A DNA stretch of 64,000 nucleotides from Aphanomyces cochlioides (Eukaryota; Oomycota; Saprolegniomycetes; Saprolegniales; Verrucalvaceae), in assembly GCA_019828595.1 (NCBI GenBank), contig JAHQRK010000001.1:1178001-1242000 (forward strand), in the 5' to 3' direction. A program made the position numbers and the translations under genes. Under the pieces are notes generated by a model. The model made no database searches, was not told the DNA's origin, and was given only the letters and a program-made list of their open reading frames with translations. Shown here piece by piece: positions 36,142 through 44,760 of the stretch (the first letter of the stretch is position 1; each line of letters opens with the position of its first letter).

Positions 36142-37201
36142 TTGAAGCAAATTCAAAAATCCATTCTGGTTGGTGCGGCCGTCGTTGCTGCTGCTGCGAT
36201 CCTTGCGTGGCGATTCCAGCCATGGACACAACTAGGAGGTGGAAAATCAAAAAGATCGAGTAAGAAAGAGCGGCGAGAACTGCGGAAGGAGCAACGACGG
36301 AACCATATTGATGCGAGGAGGAAGAACAAGCGAATGCAAGCCAACGCCGACCGACAAAAGAAATGGGAAGAAGACAATGCAAATCATCCGATCGACCAAG
36401 ACGAAAAGCAAAGGCAATACGATGCGAAATTGGCTCTGAAGAAGCAACAGCAAGAAACTCTCGAGGTACGTGATGACGAAGCTTTGCACTCATAGCCGAG
36501 GAGCTTAGGCCAAAATGAACTTTGCGATGACGAATGGACTGCGCGTTGCGATCGACCTTTCTTTCCTCACTAAAGAAAATCTTCGGGTATATGTCTTCTC
36601 AATCCATTGGTCTGAAGATCTAGTACAGGAGCGAAACAGTGTTTTGAAGCAAGTTGGTTCAGCGTATGGTGTAATGAAAAAGAGTCCACATCCACAACTC
36701 TTATCGCTGCATCTTGCGTCGTACAATGGAGAAATCGCATCCTTTTGCGACTCCAAGGGAGTTCAATCTTGGAAGGTACAGCAAAATTGATATCGATCTC
36801 TCTGACGTGCATCATCTCCAGGTTACAACACACGCTGAATCGGTTGAGTCTCTATTTCCAAATAATCGAGTGGTCTTCCTGTCGCCTGACGCGACAAATG
36901 TACTCACAACAATCGACCCAAACACAGTATATATCGTTGGTGGAATTGCAGACCGCACAGTTCGAAAGGTACATGCACGGCCTCGCTATTTCCTGACAAT
37001 TCTTGTCAACAGGGAGAAACCATGTCGAAGGCATCTTCCAAAGCCATTACAACGGCACGTCTTCCAGTGCGTGAGTACGTGAACGTTCGATCTCACGTTC
37101 TAAACATCGACTCTGTTCTTCTCCTGCTCCTCGAGGTGCATAACGGCAGCGACTGGAAGGATGCATTCGACAAGATCCTTCCCAAGCGACTTCTAAAATA
37201 A
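36142..37201 (+). CDS. TRMT10: tRNA (guanine-9-N1)-methyltransferase, TRM10 family, with N-terminal hydrophobic segment (array copy 1)
   Basis: Exons 36142-36465, 36509-36775, 36822-36968 and 37013-37201 join in phase (about 308 codons). Seen: a hydrophobic segment ILVGAAVVAAAAILAWRF; a basic, Lys/Arg/Gln-rich coiled region; then the TRM10 SPOUT domain: NGLRVAIDLSF, GSAYGVMKKSPHPQLLSLHL, VVFLSPDATNVLTTIDPNTV, YIVGGIADRTVRK, ARLPVREYV and the C-terminal NGSDWKDAFDKILPKR. Known role: m1G (or m1A) at position 9 of tRNAs using SAM. The conserved aspartate of IDPNTVYIVGG is present. No ATG begins the frame: the first codon is TTG, an in-frame stop precedes it, and a MITE ends just upstream, so the true first exon is further 5' or lost. 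The hydrophobic N-terminus is unusual for the family. Confidence 0.85.
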
Positions 37202-37341
37202 ACCAAATCGAAAATTCAAATATCCATCCGGATAATATACGTACTGTTCTCAAGAAACTTGACATCGCTGGCTGCTTCCCCACGAGCTTGCACTTCAGTA
37301 GAAAGAACCGGCAAGTCTATCTTGCTTAGAACGGTTAGGGT

Positions 37342-37695
37342 CAGTGCTAACACAATCTAGAGGTTGCATGACGTGATTGAGATGTCATCAAACGCCAAGA
37401 ATTATTGGAGCTGACCCCTTTTGCTTCAGAGAACACTATCTGTTGCAGTTAGAGATGGTTCATGTCTGCATTCTGTCACGGACCATCCAAAGCTTGGAGA
37501 AGTTGGAGCGGTCAGTACTCAGTGTTGGCACAATCTAGAGGGCCTTGACATCAACATGACATGATTGAGATGTTATCAAACGCCCAGAATGGTTGGAGCA
37601 GCCCACTGAAGATTCAGAGAACGCTATCTGTTGCAATTCGAGATGGTCAATTTCTACAACGTGTCATGGACCATGCAAAGTTTGGAGAAGACGAG
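37342..37695. repeat. Two-copy direct repeat, period about 178 bp
   Basis: The blocks CACAATCTAGAGG, GATTGAGATGT(C/T)ATCAAACGCC, GAGAAC(A/G)CTATCTGTTGCA and AAGTTTGGAGAAG-type sequence recur in the same order at about 37342-37515 and 37520-37695, diverged by roughly a fifth. No supported ORF. Copies lie at about 50642-50995 and from 63942. Confidence 0.6.
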
Positions 37696-37978
37696 GTGAG
37701 CTTATGACCTTCACTGTCAAGGCAACGACAAGGTCATGGTTGCTCCTTGTCGATCAAGTCGATTTGGACCATCTTGTCATGCACAAAGAGAAAAGGGGTG
37801 AAGACGACCTGCTTGTATAATGTTCTGTTGTGGCTAATTACACACGGAAGCAAGAAGGACAGACTTTGTCAACTCCACCGACAAACCACCATTGACTACA
37901 GTTTACAATCAAGTCTAGCTCATCCAGTGAATAGAAAATCAACGTATTTAATGGTTAAAGCATAAACTCGAGACACAC

Positions 37979-39535
37979 TTAAGGAGCCTTGGTGGTAGGA
38001 GGGAAGGTGATGCTGGCGGTGGGGGCGCTGGTGGCGTTCGTTGGGGAAGGAGTGACTGGAGGAGGAGCAGTCTTGTCGTCGTTGGGCTTGAAGCCACGCA
38101 ACTTGAGCGTGATGGGTTGCAAGTCCAAGTTGAGGTAGTTGGTCATGATTTCGTTCACGTGGGTGTTGTCGTGATTACCGTTGCAACGACGGGTGAAGAC
38201 CGAAGGCCCAGCGCAGTACAAGTTGACATCCGTGCCGACGTGACCGATGGTCGTCCAGGCAATACGAGCAGTTTCAGAGATGCATTGACCCATGTACACC
38301 AACAAGTTGTCCGTCTTGTACTTGGGGTCAGCGACGAGCTTCTTCACTTCACCCTTGAAAATGGTGATCCAGTTTTCAGGGATTTCAGTCGTCGCCGTGT
38401 TCTTCGTGATCAAGTCGGTGATTTTCTTGAGGGCCGAAGCTTCGTCGTACGTGGCACGATCCTTCGAGAAGAGGCTTTCCATCCATTCCGTCGACATCAA
38501 TTGCTTCACCATGGGTTCAGGGAACCACTTGTACACGTCGGCGCGACCCAAGGTGATACCACCAGTGCCGTGATCGGCAGCCGAGATCATGGCCACGTTG
38601 GGGTTCGAGTAGACGAACTTCTTGACCACACCGACCGTGTTGTCGAATTCGATGGCTTCCTTACCCATGGAACCGGCGTCGTTGGAGTGACCGGCATGGT
38701 CGACACGAGAACCTTCAATCATGAGGAAGAAACCATGCTTTTGGGCTATCTTGTTGTTCTTCAAGATGGCGAAGATGTGTTCGGTCATTTCGGACAAGCT
38801 GGGTTCCTTGGTTTCGCCACGGATACGGTCGACTTCGTAAGACATGTGTGACTTGTGGTACAAACCAAAGATGCGCAAGGCACCGGATTGCTCGTTGGCC
38901 TTGCGGTAGGCAGCGAGGTCGTCCTTGTCGTACGACAAAGTGTAGTTGGCAGCCTTGAGCTTAGCCAAGCAGGCATCGCTGAAATGGCGCTTACCACCGC
39001 CCAACAAGAAGTCCAAGTTGGCGTTGGCGCAGTATTGGTCAGCAATGTCGTTTTCAAGATCGCGGTCGTCGATGTGGGCGGCGAAAGCAGCAGGGGTGGC
39101 GTGGGTGACACGGGAGGTGACGATCATACCGACGACCATGCCACGGGCCTTGGCGGCTTCCAAGATAGTGCCGAGGGGCTTCTTTTCCATGTCGACACCG
39201 ATACCAGCATCGAAGGTCTTGAAACCAGTCGAGTAGGCGGTGGCGGACGAAGCCGAGTCGGTAATGATCGAGGTGTTGGAGTAAGTTTGGACGGTACCGC
39301 GGAGGAGGGGGTCAATGTGGAGCATCTTCTTGTGGGTGGGGTCAATCATGTTGCGGGCCAAGGTCCAGATGTTGGGGCCAGTGCCATCAGGGATCATCAT
39401 GATGACCGAGCGGGGCATGAGGTGGTCTTCATCGATGTCGTAGTCATAGTCGATGTTGGGTCGGCTGTCGTCGAAGCTGAAAGCCGACGAGATGGCAATC
39501 GAGGCGGCAAGCAAGGTCGAGATCTTGGCGAGCAT
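37979..39535 (-). CDS. Secreted alkaline phosphatase (array copy 1, open frame)
   Basis: A single exon of about 518 residues. Seen: signal peptide MLAKISTLLAASIAISSAFS; PDGTGPN with the first metal-binding Asp; the nucleophile box ITDSASSATAYSTGFKT (Ser of DSA); HIDDRDLENDIADQY; LLGGGKRHF; MIEGSRVDHAGHSND with Glu, Asp and His ligands; ISAADHGTGG; and GHVGTDVNLYCAG with the last metal-binding His. A Thr/Pro/Ala-rich tail ends TFPPTTKAP and could be glycosylated. Known role: Zn/Mg-dependent hydrolysis of phosphate monoesters at the cell surface or outside. The ATG at 39535 is chosen for the signal peptide; the longer frame to 39631 begins at a TTG. The strong G/C-ending codon bias, which creates long antisense frames, suggests high expression. 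Confidence 0.93.
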   Translation of the reverse strand: MLAKISTLLAASIAISSAFSFDDSRPNIDYDYDIDEDHLMPRSVIMMIPDGTGPNIWTLARNMIDPTHKKMLHIDPLLRGTVQTYSNTSIITDSASSATAYSTGFKTFDAGIGVDMEKKPLGTILEAAKARGMVVGMIVTSRVTHATPAAFAAHIDDRDLENDIADQYCANANLDFLLGGGKRHFSDACLAKLKAANYTLSYDKDDLAAYRKANEQSGALRIFGLYHKSHMSYEVDRIRGETKEPSLSEMTEHIFAILKNNKIAQKHGFFLMIEGSRVDHAGHSNDAGSMGKEAIEFDNTVGVVKKFVYSNPNVAMISAADHGTGGITLGRADVYKWFPEPMVKQLMSTEWMESLFSKDRATYDEASALKKITDLITKNTATTEIPENWITIFKGEVKKLVADPKYKTDNLLVYMGQCISETARIAWTTIGHVGTDVNLYCAGPSVFTRRCNGNHDNTHVNEIMTNYLNLDLQPITLKLRGFKPNDDKTAPPPVTPSPTNATSAPTASITFPPTTKAP

Positions 39536-39735
39536 GGTTAATGTGAGTAGACCGTCGCAGATGACAAAGTGAGAGTGAAACGACGACAACCTTCGCGTTG
39601 CAGCTGCCTGCTCCCAACTTCGAATGTTCAACCAGCCACCTGTATCTTAGAGTTGGACCCGCTTTTCTCAATCATTTTCAAGGAAACGGTGGCAATGAAA
39701 TTGCGACGCTTTTGTCAGCGTCAGCATGACGCTAT

Positions 39736-40062
39736 TCATGACACAAGGCTTCGGACGCCTCCGTCCAAGGCCGTCCTGGCCAAGCAGTTGCCCTCTCGAT
39801 CGAAGTTGACACTGTTCCTGTCTCTTTGTCTCAACCATCCACTCCTATGCGGTGTCAAGATTGATTCATCTGGTGCCGCAGCCAGGATGCTTGGGTGGCG
39901 CATCTCAAGTTTACGCCGGAGTAAAGCAGGAAGCGCTTCAACCATGGACTCACTGCGTTGAATCCACACCCACTGAGCTGTCCAGTCGTGTTGACTCTCG
40001 CGAAGCGCCACAGATTTCCCGCAATCGTTCGATGAACCAAACGGCACGGAGCCATTTGCCAT
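39736..40062 (-). CDS. Possible small unknown protein (array copy 1)
   Basis: A 108-codon frame from MANGSVPFGSSNDCGKSVAL to GGVRSLVS. It has a plausible amino-acid mix but no family resemblance. It lies upstream of the alkaline phosphatase gene on the same strand and may be 5' flanking sequence only. An identical frame is at 53040-53366. Confidence 0.25.
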   Translation of the reverse strand: MANGSVPFGSSNDCGKSVALRESQHDWTAQWVWIQRSESMVEALPALLRRKLEMRHPSILAAAPDESILTPHRSGWLRQRDRNSVNFDREGNCLARTALDGGVRSLVS

Positions 40063-40358
40063 CTTCCTTTTCGTGAATCTCTCACCTTGCGGCCACTACA
40101 ATCAACATGTCGCAAGGAATGTTCCAAGCGTGCCATGAACGCATCCAGAGCAATTACTTGAGAATAGCGTTGCTGAAAAGTGAAAAACGTTTTTGACAAA
40201 AATGGTGTTAATAGAGAGTTTGCGAAAAATAACAAATGCTTGTAGAATTTGTTTGTTGCTGTCATTTGCGAACAATGACATTTTCTTGTAGCCAGAGTCT
40301 CTCAAATGTAATACCAAACGTGAAAGTCTATTTTTGAATTGGTGGCTTGCATCGACTG

Positions 40359-41382
40359 ATGAAGACGGCGCACTGGTTTCAACTTTGGTCTTTGGTTAGC
40401 TCAGAAGCCAAGCAAGATATCGTACAAGTGGACATAAGCAAGTACACGAAGGACGACAGGCTCTGCAAGCAGCACTTTCGTTTTACGTCTGCTCAAATAC
40501 ATGAATTGGTGTCGTTGATGGAACTGCCGTGGGTGCTAACTCTGTCAAATGGCTCACGATGTCAACGAGAGACTGCAATGTATGTTTTTCTCAAACGAAT
40601 GTCATATCCAAGCCGCTTAATCGATCTCGAAGTGTTTTTTGGCATCGAGACATCAGTTATATCGCGTATTGTCTCGAAAGTACTCGATATATTGTACGGA
40701 TTTCGAGGTATATTACATTGGGATCATCACCGATTGACAAAAGAAACACTTACCATGTATGCAGAGGCGATAGTGTCCAAAAGAGCACCATTGAATTGCG
40801 TGGTCGGTTTCATAGATGGCACCGTTCGTCCCATTGCGAGACCAACTCGATATCAAAGATCAACCTAAAATGGCCACAAACGTGTCCACGCCCTCAAATT
40901 TCAAAGTGTTTCTGCACCAGATGGCATGATCATTCATCTCAGTGGCCCATATGTCGGAAGACGACACGATGCAATAATGCTACGTGAAAGCAAATTGTCT
41001 GAAGCATTATCAAAGCACATGAGGATTGGTGACTCAACTTTTGTTATCTATGGAGATCCAGCTTATCGACTTGGAAAATCACATTATTTCACCATTTCGT
41101 GGAGCGAAGCTCACAAAAGCTCAAGAAGAAGTTTTCAACAAACGTATGAGCAGAGTGCGGGTATCTGTTGAGTGGTGCTTTGGATCTGTCCTATCGAATT
41201 GGGCATTCATCGATTTCAAGAAGAACTTGAAAGTGTTTCTTCAACCGATTGGAAAACTATACGTTGTGGCTGTCCTGCTTCAAAACTTTCTTACATGCTA
41301 CAATGGGAATATGTGCTCCAAGTTCTTTCGTTGCAAACCGCCAAATATACAAGAGTACTTTAGTTGTATTAAGAAGTACTAA
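40359..41382 (+). pseudogene. Harbinger DDE transposase, inactivated (array copy 1)
   Basis: Seen: LCKQHFRFTSAQIHELVSLM, then the first Asp in VVGFIDGTVRPIARPTRYQ, the second in VIYGDPAYRL, and the Glu in RVRVSVEWCFGSVLSNWAFI. Together these form the DDE_Tnp_4-type catalytic core. A TAA stop sits just after RYQRST, where related proteins have a Tyr before NGHKR. One extra A in a short A-run near GDPAYRLGK shifts the frame before SPFRGAKLT. Both lesions are shared with copy 2, so they predate the amplification. The catalytic residues themselves are intact. Confidence 0.9.
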
Positions 41383-41386
41383 TGAA

Positions 41387-42124
41387 TCATTTCGTGCCAT
41401 GAATAAGTTTATCCATCATGAGTTTCATCAACTCGAGCTGTTTGGATTGAATTTCTTGCATCATTTGGATTGAGCGCGTGGTATTATCCGCTTCTTGCTT
41501 TCGAATCTCCAATTCTTGCTTCATCAATTCCAGCTTCTCTTGTCGATGCTCGTTTTCATTTTTGAATTGTGATTCAAACAGCTGAACAGCTTGACTCGTC
41601 TTCTTTTTGCCATGGTTGGCGTCACTACCCTCGTCCGTTTCTGATACTTTGGACATGATTGCTGCATTTCGAATTTTTTCGCCTTCATTTTCAAGTCGCT
41701 CCATTCGTGCTGCTTTTTCGCTGTTCTGGGATGGCTCCAGATTGTCTATAAGTTCAGCCAAGTCGCAGAGAAGTTGCTCTTTCTCTTCGTAGTCGTCGTT
41801 ACAGCCGCTTTTTCGCAGCGATTCTAGCTCTTGTTTCCTCCAATATCCTAATAGAGATGTAGTCCTTTTGACCAAAATTTCTCTCGATGGAGCAATTGCT
41901 TGCGCATCGGCATGGGATGGACGTAGATAGTGAACAAATGCCTCTCGGACTTGCTCCCATACCTCAATTTTTCTACCATGCTCAGCCCCAAATGGAAATT
42001 TAGCGATGACCTCTCGCAACAACGCTATGTCGTCTTTAGCAGCGACTCGGAACATGACTTTTCGCTTCTTGACTGGGCCTTCATGGCTTGATACGCTTGA
42101 CATGTCATCGTTCATCGTCGACAT
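41387..42124 (-). CDS. Myb/SANT-like DNA-binding protein of Harbinger element (array copy 1)
   Basis: An open frame of 245 residues starting MSTMNDDMSSVSSHEGPVKK. Seen: a basic patch, then a trihelix/Myb-like domain (LLREVIAKFPFGAEHGRKIE, VWEQVREAFVHYLRP, LVKRTTSLLGYWRKQELESL), an acidic linker, and a C-terminal coiled coil (ENEHRQEKLELMKQELEIRK). Harbinger elements encode such a protein to help the transposase enter the nucleus and bind the element ends (family knowledge). Its stop lies 4 bp from the transposase stop. It is still open while the transposase is broken. Confidence 0.85.
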   Translation of the reverse strand: MSTMNDDMSSVSSHEGPVKKRKVMFRVAAKDDIALLREVIAKFPFGAEHGRKIEVWEQVREAFVHYLRPSHADAQAIAPSREILVKRTTSLLGYWRKQELESLRKSGCNDDYEEKEQLLCDLAELIDNLEPSQNSEKAARMERLENEGEKIRNAAIMSKVSETDEGSDANHGKKKTSQAVQLFESQFKNENEHRQEKLELMKQELEIRKQEADNTTRSIQMMQEIQSKQLELMKLMMDKLIHGTK

Positions 42125-42409
42125 GTGAGTGCGAGAGGAAAAGCAAAAATGACTGGCTTGTAGAATCCACCTACAATCAAATTTGACACTGGATTTTTCT
42201 CAAAAAAGCTTGTACATTCACTACAAACATATTTTACAAGAATTTGTTATTTTTCGCAAACTCTCTAATAACAAGTTAAATAGTTGATCAGAAAGTTTTT
42301 AACACTGTTAAAAGGTCGATGCCGGATATTTTGTGAGTAACTGGCTGGAGAAGTCAAATGTACAAAATAGAGTTGACATTTAATTTAGTGTTGTATTGTG
42401 CTTTTGATA

Positions 42410-42660
42410 CAAAATTGTGAGGAACGGTTTGAATCGACCGAGGTTTCGAATCGATTCCGAATCGAACGGGCTTCTCTGATTGGCTAGAATTAAAAATTAA
42501 AATTATTCAGCCAATCAGAATCGATCAGCCACCTCAGTCACGCAAAACACACACTGACACACACCACTTCAGTATTATGAAATCGATTTGAAAACGAATT
42601 CGCATTTTGGTCAAAACCACAAATTTGGTTGAAAATGACAATACAAAACATGTTTTTAGT
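42410..42660. repeat. A+T-rich dispersed repeat, related to 35535-35775
   Basis: Shared blocks include CAGCCAATCAGAATCGA, CACGCAAAACACAC, CAGTATTATGAAATCGATTTG-like and GACAATA, in the same order as at 35535-35775. Non-coding, both inside the array unit. A further block CAAATTTCCTCCGGCGATTG near 42703 recurs inverted near 34830. Confidence 0.55.
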
Positions 42661-43168
42661 ACAGTATCAAGAAAATGTTTTAGTGTGTATAGTGGTATTG
42701 TGCAAAATTTCCTCCGGCGATTGGTTGAATCAACCGCCAGCAAATCGCCGGCCCTCCGAAATATAATGCAAATATCAATTTTAGAAGGTTATTTGACCTT
42801 TGGTTAAGTCTTGATCGGGATGGTACACGAAATCGACAGCTTCGTCGCTGCGACGCTCAACGTGAGGAGCGCTGAATAACGTGGAGTTCTCTTCGAGGTG
42901 GGGTCGCTGTGGAAGGTTGTTCAGGGTCATAGAGATGACGTGAGATTTGCAGCTTTTCACTCACAACTTAGGTCAGTCTTCAGCCAATCAATTGATAGTA
43001 CCATTATTTTTAGCCAATCATATTGTCCGGACGATTTCCAGGCGATTGGAAATATCGCCTGAAATTGGCAAATTTGGACGGAAATCACAATATATCTAAC
43101 GGGACTTTACCGGACATTCGCAGAGAATACCAGACTTCCTCGCCGATAGAGATCTTCCAAGGCTTTTC

Positions 43169-43531
43169 TTAAAGAGACCAACGCCGAAGAATAATTTTCG
43201 AGACTCTCAACTTTTTAGCATGTGCCGACCGTCCATTCTGCACGCTCAGAAGCAGTTGAAAGTTGTAATATAGTGGCCCAGAGACAAACACCACCCTAAA
43301 ATATGTTCGAAAGTCTGCGAAGCGTTCAAACTGAACGCTCAATGTGCACATGACATCGAATTTTTGTGCCGGAGACGTTGGCATGAACTGAAAACAACGA
43401 GTTTGCCGCTCATCATGTCCAAATCCGGATAATAGTTTTTCACACGTGTTAAAAAGTAACATCACAATTTGTGAAAAAGTCGTGCGATCCGCGCTAAACG
43501 CCGGGCACATGGTGCACTCCCAGTCGGCCAT
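43169..43531 (-). CDS. Possible unknown protein fragment (array copy 1)
   Basis: A 120-codon frame starting MADWECTMCPAFSADRTTFS and including FNTCEKLLSGFGHDERQTRC and FDVMCTLSVQFERFADFRTY. The composition looks protein-like with conserved-looking Cys, Phe and Trp, but I recognise no family, and no further exons were found. It may be a truncated gene trapped among transposons. The same frame is at 56470-56832. Confidence 0.35.
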   Translation of the reverse strand: MADWECTMCPAFSADRTTFSQIVMLLFNTCEKLLSGFGHDERQTRCFQFMPTSPAQKFDVMCTLSVQFERFADFRTYFRVVFVSGPLYYNFQLLLSVQNGRSAHAKKLRVSKIILRRWSL

Positions 43532-43975
43532 GACGCTCGCTTGGCCAAACGGAGAACGTTCGTTGCCCACTCAGCCAAACACTGGCACACTCATCGCTCG
43601 ATGATGCTCCATCCAGAGCAACTCCCGGTCCTTACGCCGCCTACACGACGCCTTCGGCGAAGACCCCCCAGGAAGCCCCCTGATCCTCCTTCCACCGGCT
43701 AATAGCCACTGCGGCGCCCCCGCTTGATGCCCGCCAGCATCCTTCAACAACCTTCTGTATATTGTCTGTTACCTCCGCTAGGTTAGCCTAGTACGCGGCC
43801 TGTGGCTGCATTGCGCCCGCCGAGAGAGAGTAACTTAACTGCGTAATAACGATAACAATTTGTGAAAAAGTGGTTAAAAGTTTTTAACTGTTAATTAATG
43901 TGTTAAAAAGCAACGCTACTTGAGAAGAAGGGTTAGTCTATTCTTTTTCGACACATCTGCTCTAAATTAAACATA

Positions 43976-44565
43976 CAGTCATCCCTCGATATAGTGATCC
44001 CACTATAAATTTATAACCTTTCATAACATATATATTCTCAACTATACTAATATATATACGTTTTTACAGTAAATTTCAAATTTCAAACTGAAAATCGAGC
44101 GCAAAATGGAGTGCATGCGACTTACCCACAAGCAAAAGCGACAAATCATTCAACACAAGGCAGAACACCCGTCAGCAACCCGAACTCAACTCCAACTGCG
44201 GTCAAAAGAGGAGTTTAAACTCAATCGTTTGCCGTCAAAATCGACAATAACCAGCATATTGCACGAGATTGACAGCGCGGACATGCTAATCATTCACCCC
44301 TCACCGTTTCCGGCTACAATCGCAAGTCATCCTGCATTTCACAAGCTTATCCTACGAACCATGTTTCCACGGAGGTATCCTTTGACTAAAAAGTAGACTC
44401 CAATTTAAGATACAAGTCATTTTGAATTGGCCCTCGGTTCGTGTTCGGCTCAGGACAATAGTTTCTCTCAGTACTCTTAAAGTTAATAATCGACCAGTTC
44501 TCTAGTTAGTGAATAACCTTTGATAATTTATATTTTAGAGGGGTCACTATTTCGAGGGATGACTG
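43976..44565. mobile_element. Short pogo/Tigger-derived element with N-terminal transposase remnant (array copy 1)
   Basis: The ends are CAGTCATCCCTCGATATAGT and the near-perfect inverted CACTATTTCGAGGGATGACTG, the typical pogo-type terminus. TA lies before the left end but CA after the right. Inside, a 96-codon frame (44106-44396, MECMRLTHKQKRQIIQHKAE) is the helix-turn-helix N-terminus of a CENP-B-type transposase with no DDE part, so the element is internally deleted and non-autonomous. Size 590 bp. Confidence 0.8.
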
Positions 44566-44760
44566 CAGAAGGGTTTGTCTCATCGGAGGGGTTTCGCAAC
44601 ATACTGTATTCCAACTTGGTCATCGCATCAAAGGGCTTCTTGTTTGGTCTCACAGTGTCAATCTCGATGGTTAGAGCATCCACAGCAGTCTCTGAATCCT
44701 TCTCTGAAACTGACTTTTTTCTGATTCCAGTCGATAATTTCAGAGAAAACATCTCCAGTA

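Larger units (their letters stand above)
40213..42266. mobile_element. Harbinger-type DNA transposon, two-gene architecture (array copy 1)
   Basis: The terminal inverted repeats start AGAGAGTTTGCGAAAAATAA at 40213 and end with the reverse complement at 42266; weaker inverted similarity continues to about 45-50 bp. AAT flanks both ends (40210-40212, 42267-42269), consistent with the 3-bp duplication of this superfamily. Inside are a DDE transposase remnant on the plus strand and a Myb/SANT-like DNA-binding gene on the minus strand, convergent, as in known PIF/Harbinger elements. Size 2054 bp. Confidence 0.9.

Noticed and set aside
38117..39541. Long plus-strand frames (244 and 228 codons) antisense to alkaline phosphatase
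   Set aside because: They mirror a highly biased coding gene (G/C-rich third positions) and show no domain; the minus-strand phosphatase explains the region fully. The same applies to 51417-52845.
43620..43860. GC-rich stretch with GAGAGAGAG run resembling an LTR edge
   Set aside because: No matching second LTR, primer-binding site or reverse transcriptase is visible in the unit.
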